A stretch of DNA of 64,000 nucleotides from Rhodospirillaceae bacterium (GTDB taxonomy: Bacteria; Pseudomonadota; Alphaproteobacteria; MPNO01; UBA2964). The notes below the pieces were generated by a model that was not told where the DNA came from, did not search any database, and was given only the letters and a program-made list of their open reading frames with translations. Each line of letters begins with the position of its first letter. Within the stretch, counting starts at the first letter, position 1. Of this stretch, positions 10,553 through 23,261 are shown piece after piece. The stretch spans positions 43,572 through 107,571 of the forward strand of contig PAPV01000012.1 of NCBI GenBank assembly GCA_002709075.1. The letters are read 5' to 3'. Both the position numbers and the translations under genes were made by a program.

Positions 10553-10676
10553 AACACTATTTTCTCGCGCTTTACTAGACAATGCATGAAAACTTTCTGT
10601 TCCCTGGAAAAAAGTTGGACACTTATCTTTGTTTAATATTTTTTGGGATCCCATATCTGACTCGCGGTGAAATCTA

Positions 10677-12446
10677 ATGGCTAAACGCAAATTAAATGGT
10701 TCGGAGATAATAATTCAATGTCTTATTGAAGCAGGTGTTGATACAATATTTGGTTACCCTGGTGGTGCTGTTTTACCCATATATGATGAAATTTTTAAAC
10801 AAAACAGGTTAAAGCATGTTCTTGTGCGTCAAGAGGGTGGCGCTGTTCATATGGCCGAAGGTTACGCACGTTCTACTGGTAAGCTTGGAGTTGTGTTAGT
10901 GACTTCAGGTCCGGGTGCAACTAACGCGGTAACCGGATTAGCGGATGCGTTTATGGATAGTATTCCTGTATTGTGCTTGACTGGACAGGTTCCCACACAT
11001 CTTATTGGCAATGATGCTTTTCAGGAAGCTGATACTACGGGTATTACTCGACCATGCACCAAGCATAACTATCTGATAAAGGACGTGAAAGAACTCGAAA
11101 GGTATTTGTGTGAAGCTATATTTGTTGCAACATCAGGGCGGCCAGGACCAGTTGTTATTGATTTGCCGAAAGACGTACTTATCGATGAAACTCGTTTTGA
11201 TGGTGCTAGAGAGAAGTTAAAGATTGGCCACAGAAGCTACAAACCACGCACCAAAGGAGACCCAAAGAAAATTGCTGAAGCAGTTGATCTGATTAGTAAA
11301 GCAAAACGCCCAATTTTTTATTGTGGTGGTGGGGTAATTAATTCTGGCGTGCGCGCATCAAAAAGACTTTGTGAATTAGTAGGAATTACCGGAGCCCCTA
11401 TTACCTTAACATTAATGGGTCTTGGTGCATATCCTGCTAATGATGAAAAATTTTTGGGTATGCTTGGAATGCATGGAACTTATGAAGCAAACCTTGCTAT
11501 GCACGGTTGTGACGTAATGATAAATATAGGTGCCCGTTTTGATGATAGGGTAACAGGTTTATTATCTGAGTTCGCTCCGGAATCGAAGAAAATACACGTA
11601 GATATTGATCCAAGCTCAATTAACAAAAATGTGGCAGTTGAAATTCCTATCGTTGGTGATTGTGCTAGCGTACTTGGTGATATGATTAAGTTGTGGCGAG
11701 AGAAAAAACCGAAACAAGATAAGAGAGCGTTATCCGCTTGGTGGAAACAGATTGCAAAGTGGCGCGCACGTGAATGTTTGAAATATAACCAATCAAACGA
11801 TGTTATTAAGCCACAATTAGCGCTGCAACGGCTATATGAATTAACCAAGAAACGTGACACCTACATAACAACTGAGGTGGGGCAACATCAGATGTGGGCG
11901 GCACAATTTTATAAGTTCAATAGGCCTAATCGCTGGATGACTTCGGGTGGATTAGGGACCATGGGGTATGGTTTTCCGGCAGCAATTGGTGTTCAGATCG
12001 CTCATCCTAGAGCTACAGTTATAGATATTGCAGGTGAGGCCTCTTTTCTCATGAATATGCAAGAACTATCAACAGCAATTCAATATCGACTGCCAGTAAA
12101 TATATTTATTTTAAATAATCATTACATGGGTATGGTGCGCCAGTGGCAAGAACTACTCTACAGCAGCCGATATTCGGAGAGTTATAGTGAGTCCCTGCCA
12201 GATTTTGTAAAGTTGGCAGAAAGCTATGGCGCGACTGGTCTCCGGGCACTCAAGCCAGATGATTTAGATCCAGTTATTAATGAGATGTTAGCGAGTGACA
12301 AATTGACCATAGCGGATATTGTCATTGATGAAACAGAAAATTGCTTTCCAATGATACCCTCTGGAGCTTCGCATAATCAAATGCTATTAGGCCCAGCAGA
12401 TGAGCCGGAAAAAACTGTATCCGAAGAAGGAATGGTTCTGGTATGA
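10677..12446 (+). CDS. ilvI: Acetolactate synthase large subunit
   Basis: ThDP enzyme; FGYPGGAVLPIYDE, RQEGGAVHMAEGYARSTGK; followed by small subunit and ilvC. Confidence 0.95.
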   Translation: MAKRKLNGSEIIIQCLIEAGVDTIFGYPGGAVLPIYDEIFKQNRLKHVLVRQEGGAVHMAEGYARSTGKLGVVLVTSGPGATNAVTGLADAFMDSIPVLCLTGQVPTHLIGNDAFQEADTTGITRPCTKHNYLIKDVKELERYLCEAIFVATSGRPGPVVIDLPKDVLIDETRFDGAREKLKIGHRSYKPRTKGDPKKIAEAVDLISKAKRPIFYCGGGVINSGVRASKRLCELVGITGAPITLTLMGLGAYPANDEKFLGMLGMHGTYEANLAMHGCDVMINIGARFDDRVTGLLSEFAPESKKIHVDIDPSSINKNVAVEIPIVGDCASVLGDMIKLWREKKPKQDKRALSAWWKQIAKWRARECLKYNQSNDVIKPQLALQRLYELTKKRDTYITTEVGQHQMWAAQFYKFNRPNRWMTSGGLGTMGYGFPAAIGVQIAHPRATVIDIAGEASFLMNMQELSTAIQYRLPVNIFILNNHYMGMVRQWQELLYSSRYSESYSESLPDFVKLAESYGATGLRALKPDDLDPVINEMLASDKLTIADIVIDETENCFPMIPSGASHNQMLLGPADEPEKTVSEEGMVLV

Positions 12447-12472
12447 TAGATAGAAAAATTGGAGCCTGATAA

Positions 12473-12976
12473 TTGGATAATACAGAAAAACACACTATTG
12501 CAGTTTTGGTTGATAATGAAGCTGGTGTTTTAGCTAGAGTGATTGGATTATTTTCGGGTCGAGGTTACAACATTGAGAGTCTCACGGTAGCTGAGGTTGA
12601 TGTTCAGGAGGGGTTATCTAGAATCTGTGTGGTTACTTCAGGAACCCCTATGGTTATTGAACAAATTAAGGCGCAACTCGATAGATTGGTGCCGGTCCAT
12701 AAAATCAGTGATTTAACTGCAGAGGGTGAGTCCGTAGAACGTGAACTTGCCTTGATCAAGGTAAAAGGTAAAGGAAACAAACGTGTAGAAGCACTGCGCA
12801 TTGCCGACATTTTTCGGGCCCGTGCAATAGACAGCACTAATAATTCTTTTATCTTCGAGATTTCGGGCAAGCCTGACAAAATAGACGCTTTTATAAATTT
12901 AATGCAACCGCTTGGACTGAATGAAATAACACGAACAGGTGTAGTCGCTATTGCGCGCGGGCCAAAGGGGCTTTAG
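12473..12976 (+). CDS. ilvH: Acetolactate synthase small subunit
   Basis: ACT domain VLVDNEAGVLARVIGLFSGRGYNIESLTV; TTG start. Confidence 0.95.
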   Translation: MDNTEKHTIAVLVDNEAGVLARVIGLFSGRGYNIESLTVAEVDVQEGLSRICVVTSGTPMVIEQIKAQLDRLVPVHKISDLTAEGESVERELALIKVKGKGNKRVEALRIADIFRARAIDSTNNSFIFEISGKPDKIDAFINLMQPLGLNEITRTGVVAIARGPKGL

Positions 12977-13016
12977 GTAGTCCTAGCAGTTTTGTGGTTA
13001 CACTGCCTTATAATAA

Positions 13017-14063
<1,047 letters not shown>

Positions 14064-14064
14064 G

Positions 14065-14088
14065 TTTTTAGCACTTTTGGGCTAAAAA
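14065..14088 (+). terminator. Candidate hairpin downstream of ilvC (weak terminator, no clean U-tail)
   Basis: TTTTTAGC-acttttgg-GCTAAAAA perfect 8-bp inverted repeat immediately after the ilvC stop. Confidence 0.4.
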
Positions 14089-14303
14089 TAAGCATTTTCA
14101 CCTAAAAATGATTGGAAAATTGGTCGATAAGGGTTTAGGAGTAATGTAATTAGTATTGTGAAGAAGAGACCGTCGCAAAATATTCATCCGTTATACTATT
14201 AATTACTGAACTTGAAGCTGTTTTCAGTAAATGCAGAGCGTTTAAAATGATCAGAAATTATGCAACATTTAATATTGATTTTGGAGTGCGGAAGTTAGGT
14301 GTA

Positions 14304-14384
14304 ATGAGTCCTTGGTTTACACTTATTCTGATTGAGTTGTTTGGTTCTGTTTTTTGGGAGGATTCTCGACTTATGGGCCCCTGA
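14304..14384 (+). CDS. Candidate leader peptide upstream of leuA (MSPWFTLILIELFGSVFWEDSRLMGP)
   Basis: 26-codon ORF with AGGT upstream of ATG; LILIEL run; stop overlaps the following GC-rich hairpin. Confidence 0.4.
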   Translation: MSPWFTLILIELFGSVFWEDSRLMGP

Positions 14385-14413
14385 GGGGGGCTTTAAGGTC
14401 GTCCCTTCAGGGG
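14377..14413 (+). promoter_or_regulatory. GC-rich hairpin in the leuA leader (possible attenuator)
   Basis: CCCCTGA (14378-14384) pairs with TCAGGGG (14407-14413), about 50 nt before the leuA ATG. Confidence 0.5.
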
Positions 14414-14461
14414 TAGTTGCATTTTAAGTTGTAACCACCAACTGATCAGCGGAGTTATATC

Positions 14462-16018
14462 ATGAATACAATAAATAATGTCCCCAACCAAATTTTCATT
14501 TTCGATACCACATTGCGTGATGGTGAACAATCTCCGGGCGCGTCCATGAACCTCGAGGAAAAACTTGGTATTGCTGAGTTGCTTGAAGAAATGGGAGTGG
14601 ATGTAATTGAAGCAGGCTTTCCGATTGCCTCGAATGGTGATTTTGAAGCTGTAAATGAGGTTGCAAGAATAGTTAAGGAGTCCGTGATTTGCGGTCTCGC
14701 AAGATCTGCTCGTGGTGATATAGAGCGTGCCGCTGATGCTCTAAAGCCTGCTCGACGGTCCCGTATTCACACATTTATATCAACCAGTCCACTGCATATG
14801 AAATACAAGCTTCGTATGGAACCCGAGGAAGTTTTTCAAGCTGTAATTGATAGTGTATCTTACGCAAGAAATTTCACTGATGATGTAGAATGGTCTCCCG
14901 AGGATGGTTCACGAACTGACTTCGATTTCTTGTGTCGCACAGTGGAGGCGGCAATTAAAGCTGGGGCTACTACTATTAATATTCCTGATACAGTTGGGTA
15001 TTCGGTACCGAAAGAATTTGGCGCGCTGATTTCAGGTTTAATTGACCGGGTTCCGAATATTGATAAAGCAATTGTTTCTACCCATTGTCATAACGATTTA
15101 GGGCTCGCCGTCGCTAATTCGCTAGCTGGTATAGTGAGCGGTGCACGTCAAGTAGAGTGTACAATAAATGGATTAGGGGAAAGAGCTGGTAATGCTGCGT
15201 TGGAAGAAATTGTTATGGCTTTACGCACACGACAGGATAAAATCCCATACATCACTAATATCGATACTACCTGTATCACGCGTGCTTCGCGAATGGTATC
15301 TTCTGTTACAGGTTTTGCCGTTCAACCCAATAAGGCTATAGTTGGGGCAAATGCGTTTGCTCATGAATCTGGCATTCATCAAGATGGTATGCTGAAGCAT
15401 GCGGAAACATATGAAATAATGACGCCGGAGTCAGTTGGATTATCACAGTCGAAACTGATAATGGGTAAGCATTCTGGCAGGCATGCCTTCCGTGTGAAGT
15501 TAGAAGAGCTTGGATATAATTTAGGTGACAATGCGGTTCAGGAGGCTTTTCGTCGCTTTAAGGAATTGGCCGATAAAAAGAAAGATGTATATGACGAGGA
15601 TATTGTCGCACTCGTTGATGATGAAGTTCAACGAAACAATGATGCAATTCAGTTTGGGTCTCTGAGGGTGGTCTGCGGATCTGAGGGGCCTCAGACTGCT
15701 ACTTTGTCTTTACTAGTTGATGGCCTCTCATACGAGGTTACTTCTGATGGAGACGGTCCTGTTGATGCCACCTTTAATGCTATTAAAGAAATAGTGCCGC
15801 ATTTTGCTAATTTGCAGTTGTATCAGGTTCATGCCGTAACGGAGGGCACCGATGCCCAGGCTGAAGTTTCTGTGCGATTGGAAGAAAAAGGGAAAACTGT
15901 AACAGGTCGTGGTACTGACACCGATACGCTTGTAGCCAGTGCACGGGCTTACGTTAATGCATTAAACAAGTTAGTTGAGAAGCGAAATAAAACAGCTCCC
16001 GGGGCAATATCCGCGTAG
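14462..16018 (+). CDS. leuA: 2-isopropylmalate synthase
   Basis: FDTTLRDGEQSPGASMN, STHCHNDLGLAVANSLAG, C-terminal LeuA regulatory domain. Confidence 0.96.
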   Translation: MNTINNVPNQIFIFDTTLRDGEQSPGASMNLEEKLGIAELLEEMGVDVIEAGFPIASNGDFEAVNEVARIVKESVICGLARSARGDIERAADALKPARRSRIHTFISTSPLHMKYKLRMEPEEVFQAVIDSVSYARNFTDDVEWSPEDGSRTDFDFLCRTVEAAIKAGATTINIPDTVGYSVPKEFGALISGLIDRVPNIDKAIVSTHCHNDLGLAVANSLAGIVSGARQVECTINGLGERAGNAALEEIVMALRTRQDKIPYITNIDTTCITRASRMVSSVTGFAVQPNKAIVGANAFAHESGIHQDGMLKHAETYEIMTPESVGLSQSKLIMGKHSGRHAFRVKLEELGYNLGDNAVQEAFRRFKELADKKKDVYDEDIVALVDDEVQRNNDAIQFGSLRVVCGSEGPQTATLSLLVDGLSYEVTSDGDGPVDATFNAIKEIVPHFANLQLYQVHAVTEGTDAQAEVSVRLEEKGKTVTGRGTDTDTLVASARAYVNALNKLVEKRNKTAPGAISA

Positions 16019-16057
16019 AATTTAGATATTGGCTTCGGTGATGAAGGGGAAATATGA

Positions 16058-17098
<1,041 letters not shown>

Positions 17099-17147
17099 AT
17101 GTAGCTATGTCTGTAGGTGAATAAATTTGGTTTGAGAGATTTGGACT

Positions 17148-18053
17148 ATGGCTAGGAAATTAAACTTTAGGACTGGATCCTCTATCTCAAGATTTGCCGC
17201 ACCCATCAAGCTGCTTGCTCACCGTTTTATTTTCCTTTTTCTTATACTAACAGCAATTGGGACAATGCTGTTGGCTCGTGCGGATAGCATAGCGGTAGAA
17301 AAAGCATCAGTTATAGTAACCGATCTTTTTTCCCCACTGTTAGGTTTCTTTTCCAGACCTGCCGCAACGATCAATGGTGCCGTTCAAAAATTTGAAGACC
17401 TTGTTCGTCTTCACAGTGAAAATGAGCGGCTTAAGGCTGAGAACAGACGGCTAAAAGACTGGCAGATGGTTGCCCGTGATTTAGCCTCGCAAAACAGGTC
17501 ATTGAGATCTCTTATGGCATTTACTGCGGACCCAAAGTCGCGACAGATATCTGCAAGGGTTGTTGGTGACTCTGGAGGTGCTTTTGTTCGTTCGGCGATA
17601 ATTAATGCTGGCACACGCGATGGAATAGAAAAGGGGCAAGCTGTTATAACCGGTGATGGTCTTGCGGGCCGAATTATTGCAGTTGGACTTCAGTCCGCTC
17701 GAATATTGCTTGTTACCGATATAAACTCCCGTGTACCAGTACTGGTAGAAACGTCACGTGATCGGGCAATTCTCGCGGGCAATAATAGTGGACAGCCAAA
17801 GCTCGCTTTCCTTCCCGTGATTGCTGCAGTGAAAGAAGGAGATCGTGTGGTAACGTCTGGACATGGTGGTGTTTTCCCCCCCGGCCTGCCGGTAGGGACT
17901 ATTTTAAATGCAGGCGATGGCACAGTGCGAATTGCACCGTTTGCACAGCTAGACCGGTTGGAATTCGTTAGGGTATTGAGTTATGAAAAAATTGTGCCGC
18001 CGCCTACGACAGGGTCAAGGATATTGTCTAAAAGAAATGTTAGCCCACCTTGA
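17148..18053 (+). CDS. mreC: Rod shape-determining protein MreC
   Basis: TM, coiled coil and beta-domain; follows mreB. Confidence 0.94.
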   Translation: MARKLNFRTGSSISRFAAPIKLLAHRFIFLFLILTAIGTMLLARADSIAVEKASVIVTDLFSPLLGFFSRPAATINGAVQKFEDLVRLHSENERLKAENRRLKDWQMVARDLASQNRSLRSLMAFTADPKSRQISARVVGDSGGAFVRSAIINAGTRDGIEKGQAVITGDGLAGRIIAVGLQSARILLVTDINSRVPVLVETSRDRAILAGNNSGQPKLAFLPVIAAVKEGDRVVTSGHGGVFPPGLPVGTILNAGDGTVRIAPFAQLDRLEFVRVLSYEKIVPPPTTGSRILSKRNVSPP

Positions 18054-18562
18054 CTACTAGTCTTTCACAAAGACTCGAGAAGATTGCACGCGATTATGTT
18101 CCTATCGCTATAACAGTCTTTTTTACAATTCTTTCAGCTACACCCCTATATCTTCCAGGCTATGGTATGATTGCCGCTAATCTTGCATTGATGGCAATTT
18201 ATTATTGGGCTGTTTATCGCCCAGATCTTTTATCACCTTTGGCAGCATTTTGTATTGGGATGATTTATGATTTTCTTGTTGGAACCCCACCTGGTATAAA
18301 CGCATTAGTTTTTCTTTTAGTGCGTGCATTAGTTAGCAGGCGAGGAGGGGCACTTCAGGGTAAACCTTTTATTACCCTTTGGTTAGGGTTTGTTGGTGTT
18401 TCACTGAGCGCGAGCTTGGCTACGTGGGTGATAAGTGTTATTTGGCATCTGACGTTTCTAAATCCACTGCCCATAGTATTCCAAGCTGGACTAACCATTG
18501 GTGTTTTTCCATTTGTGTGTTGGCTCCTCGTTTGGACTCAACATAAGACGTTATCTGTTTAA
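18050..18562 (+). CDS. mreD: Rod shape-determining protein MreD
   Basis: Polytopic 170 aa protein, FLVGTPPGINALVFLLV; 4-nt overlap with mreC. Confidence 0.88.
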   Translation: MTTSLSQRLEKIARDYVPIAITVFFTILSATPLYLPGYGMIAANLALMAIYYWAVYRPDLLSPLAAFCIGMIYDFLVGTPPGINALVFLLVRALVSRRGGALQGKPFITLWLGFVGVSLSASLATWVISVIWHLTFLNPLPIVFQAGLTIGVFPFVCWLLVWTQHKTLSV

Positions 18563-18566
18563 CATC

Positions 18567-20450
18567 ATGTATCGTGAAGCAGCAGAACGCCAAAAGCTTT
18601 TTTCGCGTCGCGCCGCGATACTCGGTGGGTTGCAGTTTGCAATGGCAGGAGTATTAGCAGGAAGAATGTATCAACTGCAGGTTCTAGAGTCTGATCGATA
18701 TAGAACCTTAGCAGATGAAAATCGAATTAACATGCGTTTATTGGTTCCGCCTCGTGGTCGCATTCTAGATCGCAATGGACAGCCGCTTGCGGTCAACCGC
18801 AAAAACTATCGCGTTTTACTTACTGCTGAGCAATCACCAAATATACTCCTAACGTTAGAAACTCTTAGTCGTCTTATTGATATAAGTGATTTTGAAAGAG
18901 AAAATATTCTCCGAGAAATACGGCGGCGCAAAGGGTTCGTTCCGGTTACAATAAAGGAAAATCTAGATTGGAATACTGTTTCTAGAATTGAAGTTAATGC
19001 TCCTGACCTACCTGGCGTTTCAATAGATTTGGAGCAAAGCCGAGAATACCTGCATGGATATGAAATTTCTCACGTACTTGGTTATGTTTCACCTCCATCT
19101 ACCAAGGAAACTGGAGACGAACCATTGTTACAATTGCCAGGTTTTCGTGTAGGAAAATCCGGAATAGAACGAATGCATGAAATGCGTTTACGGGGCAAAG
19201 CTGGTAACAGTCAATTTGAGGTTAACGCATTAGGCAGAGTAATTCGAGAATTGGAGAGGAAAGAAGGTGTTCCTGGTAATGACGTAATTTTAACAATCGA
19301 TCTTGATTTGCAGAAGTTCGCAATTAAAAAATTGATAAGTCAAAAAAGTGCTGCCGCCGTAGTTGTTGATGTAAAAGATGGGGCAATTTTATGTCTTGTG
19401 TCAGTACCTGGTTATGACCCCAACGCCTTTAATATTGGATTTTCGCAAAAAAACTGGCGAATGATTCGTCAAGATCCATACTCGCCTTTGATAAACAAAG
19501 CAATCTCTGGACATTATTCTCCAGGCTCTACTTTTAAAATGTCGGTAGCGCTCGCAGCTTTGAAGTATAATGTAATATCCCCGAAGGATACTATTTTTTG
19601 TCCGGGTCACTACAATTTAGGGCAAGGCAAGTTTCATTGTTGGAGTGAAAAAGGTCATGGCGCTTTAAATATGCGGGGCGCAATACAACAAAGTTGTGAT
19701 GTATATTTTTACGAAATTGCAAAACGACTAGGGGTAGACCGAATTGCTGAGATGGCATCAATCCTTGGACTTGGTGATTTGACAGGTATTGATTTGCCCG
19801 GTGAGCGGCGTGGCTTGGTTCCTACGGCGGCTTGGAAAAAAGAAGCACTTGGCGAAACTTGGCAGGGTGGAGAAACTCTTGTTACTGGAATTGGTCAGGG
19901 GTTTGTGTTGTCAACTCCACTGCAACTTGCGGTTATGACGGCACGTCTTGCAACAGGTCGGGCAATTAAACCCTACTTGTTACGTGCCGTTGTGTCAGAG
20001 GGACTTACAGAAATGACAAAACCTCGGTCTGCACTAGCTCTCAAAGTAAACCAAGACCATCTTGAAATAGTTTTAGGTGGAATGGACGCAGTTGTTAATT
20101 CACCTCTCGGTACTGCCCGTGAGTCCCGTATCTTTGGGAAGAATACACGAATGGCAGGAAAGACGGGAACCTCCCAAGTACGGCGAATTAGTCGGAGAGA
20201 ACGGGAAACAAGAGTTTTAAAAAATGAGGAAAAGCCGTGGAAAGACCGTGATCATTCATTGTTTGTTGCGTACGCACCTTTTGAAAACCCCCGTTATGCA
20301 ATATCAGTGGTTGTTGAGCATGGCGGGAGCGGGTCTAAAGTGGCAGCACCGATTGCACGCGACATTTTGCAAGAGACTCTTCGGCGGAAGATTGGTTTAT
20401 TTAATAAGTTCAAAACCTCTCTACCTGCAGAACAAAGAATAAGTCGATGA
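18567..20450 (+). CDS. mrdA: Penicillin-binding protein 2
   Basis: GRILDRNGQPLAVNRKNYRV, SPGSTFKM (SxxK), AGKTGTSQVRR (KTG). Confidence 0.95.
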   Translation: MYREAAERQKLFSRRAAILGGLQFAMAGVLAGRMYQLQVLESDRYRTLADENRINMRLLVPPRGRILDRNGQPLAVNRKNYRVLLTAEQSPNILLTLETLSRLIDISDFERENILREIRRRKGFVPVTIKENLDWNTVSRIEVNAPDLPGVSIDLEQSREYLHGYEISHVLGYVSPPSTKETGDEPLLQLPGFRVGKSGIERMHEMRLRGKAGNSQFEVNALGRVIRELERKEGVPGNDVILTIDLDLQKFAIKKLISQKSAAAVVVDVKDGAILCLVSVPGYDPNAFNIGFSQKNWRMIRQDPYSPLINKAISGHYSPGSTFKMSVALAALKYNVISPKDTIFCPGHYNLGQGKFHCWSEKGHGALNMRGAIQQSCDVYFYEIAKRLGVDRIAEMASILGLGDLTGIDLPGERRGLVPTAAWKKEALGETWQGGETLVTGIGQGFVLSTPLQLAVMTARLATGRAIKPYLLRAVVSEGLTEMTKPRSALALKVNQDHLEIVLGGMDAVVNSPLGTARESRIFGKNTRMAGKTGTSQVRRISRRERETRVLKNEEKPWKDRDHSLFVAYAPFENPRYAISVVVEHGGSGSKVAAPIARDILQETLRRKIGLFNKFKTSLPAEQRISR

Positions 20451-21595
20451 AAATAGGCGCGGTTTATGATCCGAGTGATATAACTCTCAGCCGCAAATTG
20501 CGGATGATAAGCTGGCCCTTGGTCTTGCTCTTGTGCGTACTTTCGGCAGTGGGTTTCGGTATGCTCTATTCTGCAGCTAATGCCAGCTGGACACCTTGGG
20601 CATTACGACAATTTGTACGTTTTGGAATTGGGTTGACTTTGCTGCTTACAATATCTTTGACGGACATTCGCATGTGGATGCGTTATGCATATTTTCTCTA
20701 CTTTTTGGCTCTTGCTCTGCTAATCGCTGTGGAACTAATGGGCGTAATTGGGATGGGAGCCCAGCGCTGGATAGATTTAAAAATTATAAGAATTCAGCCA
20801 TCAGAAATAATGAAAATTACTCTAGTGCTTGCACTTGCCCGTTATTTCCACGGTATTTCAGCGGAAGAAACAGGTCGGATTATTTGGTTACTATTTCCTG
20901 TTATGTTGGTAATGGCACCTTTGGCACTAGTTTTGCGTCAGCCTGACCTTGGAACTGCTGTGATGATGGGCATGTCCGCTCTGGCAGTTTTCTTTGTTGC
21001 TGGGGTTAGACTCTGGAAATTTGCGGTTGCTGGCGGGCTCACACTAGCTGCTTTGCCTGTAGCCTGGTCATTTTTGCATGAATATCAAAAAAGACGGGTT
21101 TTGACATTTTTAGATCCTGAGTCGGATCCCTTAGGTTCTGGTTATCATATTATTCAATCAAAGATTGCACTTGGTTCAGGTGGAATTTTTGGGAAGGGTT
21201 TCCTTGAAGGGACACAAAGTCATTTGAATTTTTTGCCAGAAAAGCAGACAGATTTTATATTTACCATGTTGGCAGAAGAATTTGGCATGGTTGGAGGTCT
21301 TGCTCTTCTTGCTTTATACATTCTTATTATAGCCTATGGCTTTGTTATTAGCTTGCGATTAAGAAACCAATTCTCCCGGCTAGCATCGATGGGTATTGTG
21401 AGTGTTTTTTTCTTTTACATGTTTATCAATATAGCGATGGTAATGGGCCTTGTCCCTATTGTTGGTGTACCACTGCCAATGGTGTCTTACGGCGGCACGT
21501 CAATGCTTTCATTGATGATTGGCTTTGGCATTATAATTTCCTCTAACGTACATCGTGATTTACAAATGGACCGTCGAGGCGAAAATATAATTTAA
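20447..21595 (+). CDS. rodA: Peptidoglycan glycosyltransferase RodA (SEDS)
   Basis: FLPEKQTDFIFTMLAEEFGMVGG, VPLPMVSYGGTSML. Confidence 0.96.
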   Translation: MKIGAVYDPSDITLSRKLRMISWPLVLLLCVLSAVGFGMLYSAANASWTPWALRQFVRFGIGLTLLLTISLTDIRMWMRYAYFLYFLALALLIAVELMGVIGMGAQRWIDLKIIRIQPSEIMKITLVLALARYFHGISAEETGRIIWLLFPVMLVMAPLALVLRQPDLGTAVMMGMSALAVFFVAGVRLWKFAVAGGLTLAALPVAWSFLHEYQKRRVLTFLDPESDPLGSGYHIIQSKIALGSGGIFGKGFLEGTQSHLNFLPEKQTDFIFTMLAEEFGMVGGLALLALYILIIAYGFVISLRLRNQFSRLASMGIVSVFFFYMFINIAMVMGLVPIVGVPLPMVSYGGTSMLSLMIGFGIIISSNVHRDLQMDRRGENII

Positions 21596-21721
21596 AAAAA
21601 ATGCTTAAATGAAATGATAGTACGACAATAGAAAAAACATTATCTTCAACTGAGTTTTTACGAATAATTTGTCCTTTTTGTTTATAAGAAAAGTTGTTTG
21701 TCCAGTTCCAACTCGTATCTT

Positions 21722-23080
21722 TTATTGAAAAAATTGATTTTTTGGTATTTGCAGTCCTAAATTCTCTCTAAGAGTTGTGCCCTCATATTCTTCACGAAAA
21801 AGACCCCTGTTCTGTAAGATTGGGATTAATTTGTCAACTAAATCATCAAGTCCTTGAGGTAGATATGGAAATTGTATTGTGAAGCCATCACAAGCTTCCG
21901 TCTCAAACCATTCTTGCATTTGATCCGCAATAAATTCTGGATGCCCCATAAGTGTCAGACTCGAGTGTCCGCCAATACGTTGGGCAATTTGGCGAACTGT
22001 TAATCCCTCCTCTTTTGCAATTCTAATTGCTTTGTGCCGGCTCGATTTTCCTGCATTTGTCTCAGGAATATTCGGTAAGGGTGCATCTGGATCAAACCTT
22101 GAAGCATCCGTTCCAAGCGCTATTGATAGAGATGCAATCGCACTCTCAAAATGCACGAGCGAGTCAAGAATTTCACGGCGTTCTTGTGCTTCCTCGGCTG
22201 TTTCACCAATTATTACCATACAGGCGGGGAGAATGTGCATCTGATTAGGTGTACGACCTATCTTTATCATACGACTTTTTAAGTCCGAATAAAATTCTCG
22301 CGCCTGATTGATTGTCGGCTGAGAAGTGAAAACCACTTCCGCTGTTTCAGCTGCTAATTGTCGACCGGCTTGAGAGGCACCAGCTTGAACAATAACCGGC
22401 CGGCCTTGAACAGGGCGAGCTATATTAAGAGGACCTTGTGATTTTAAATATTTTCCATCATGATTTAAAATATGCATTTTTTTGCTGTCAAAGAATTCCC
22501 CAGTTTTTTGGTTACGAATAAATGCATCGTCGGCCCAGCTGTCCCAAAGACCAATAACCACACTATAAAATTCGCGGGCACGCCGGTACCGTTCGTCATG
22601 TTCCATTTGCACGTCAATACCAAAATTTTTTGATGCGTCGGGGTTGGCAGTGGTTACAATATTCCAGCCGGATCGCCCTCCGCTTATATGATCGAGAGAT
22701 GCAAACCGTCTCGCAACATGATAAGGCATATCAAATGTAGTCGATGAAGTCGCGATAAGACCTATATTTTTGGTGACCATTGCTAGCGCTGAGAGAAGTG
22801 TCATCGGCTCGAAGGATGTTGGAGTTGCTGATCGCTTCAATGCCTCCATTGGCATATTTAGAACCGCCAAATGGTCCGCCATAAAGAATGTATCGAACCG
22901 GCCTTGTTCTAATTTCTTAATAAATTGAGTTATATGGTGTAAGTTAAAATTTGCATCAGCGTAACTGCCTGGGTATCTCCAGCCGCCTGTGTGTATAGTG
23001 GCTGGTCTCATAAATGCATTAAGGTGTAACTTACGTTTTTGAGTCATGCAAAATAATAACCCGTGCAGCGTATATGACAT
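21722..23080 (-). CDS. LLM-class flavin-dependent monooxygenase (NtaA/SnaA/DszA-like); likely start 23047
   Basis: GRFDTFFMADHLAV, ARRFASLDHISGGRSGWNIVTT, VQAGASQAGR. Confidence 0.9.
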   Translation of the reverse strand: MSYTLHGLLFCMTQKRKLHLNAFMRPATIHTGGWRYPGSYADANFNLHHITQFIKKLEQGRFDTFFMADHLAVLNMPMEALKRSATPTSFEPMTLLSALAMVTKNIGLIATSSTTFDMPYHVARRFASLDHISGGRSGWNIVTTANPDASKNFGIDVQMEHDERYRRAREFYSVVIGLWDSWADDAFIRNQKTGEFFDSKKMHILNHDGKYLKSQGPLNIARPVQGRPVIVQAGASQAGRQLAAETAEVVFTSQPTINQAREFYSDLKSRMIKIGRTPNQMHILPACMVIIGETAEEAQERREILDSLVHFESAIASLSIALGTDASRFDPDAPLPNIPETNAGKSSRHKAIRIAKEEGLTVRQIAQRIGGHSSLTLMGHPEFIADQMQEWFETEACDGFTIQFPYLPQGLDDLVDKLIPILQNRGLFREEYEGTTLRENLGLQIPKNQFFQ

Positions 23081-23261
23081 ACCATAAACCCTTGATCACG
23101 CATAAAATTTTTACGTGACGAAGTAGTCATCTTAATTTTTATATTTCCCAAAAGAATAACACCTTAACTTGTAACTAACTCGCTTAAAGATAAAATTAAC
23201 TTATACATAGTAGAGTTATTTTTGAGAATAAATCGAAAAAAATTGACTGTCGGAGTTAAAT

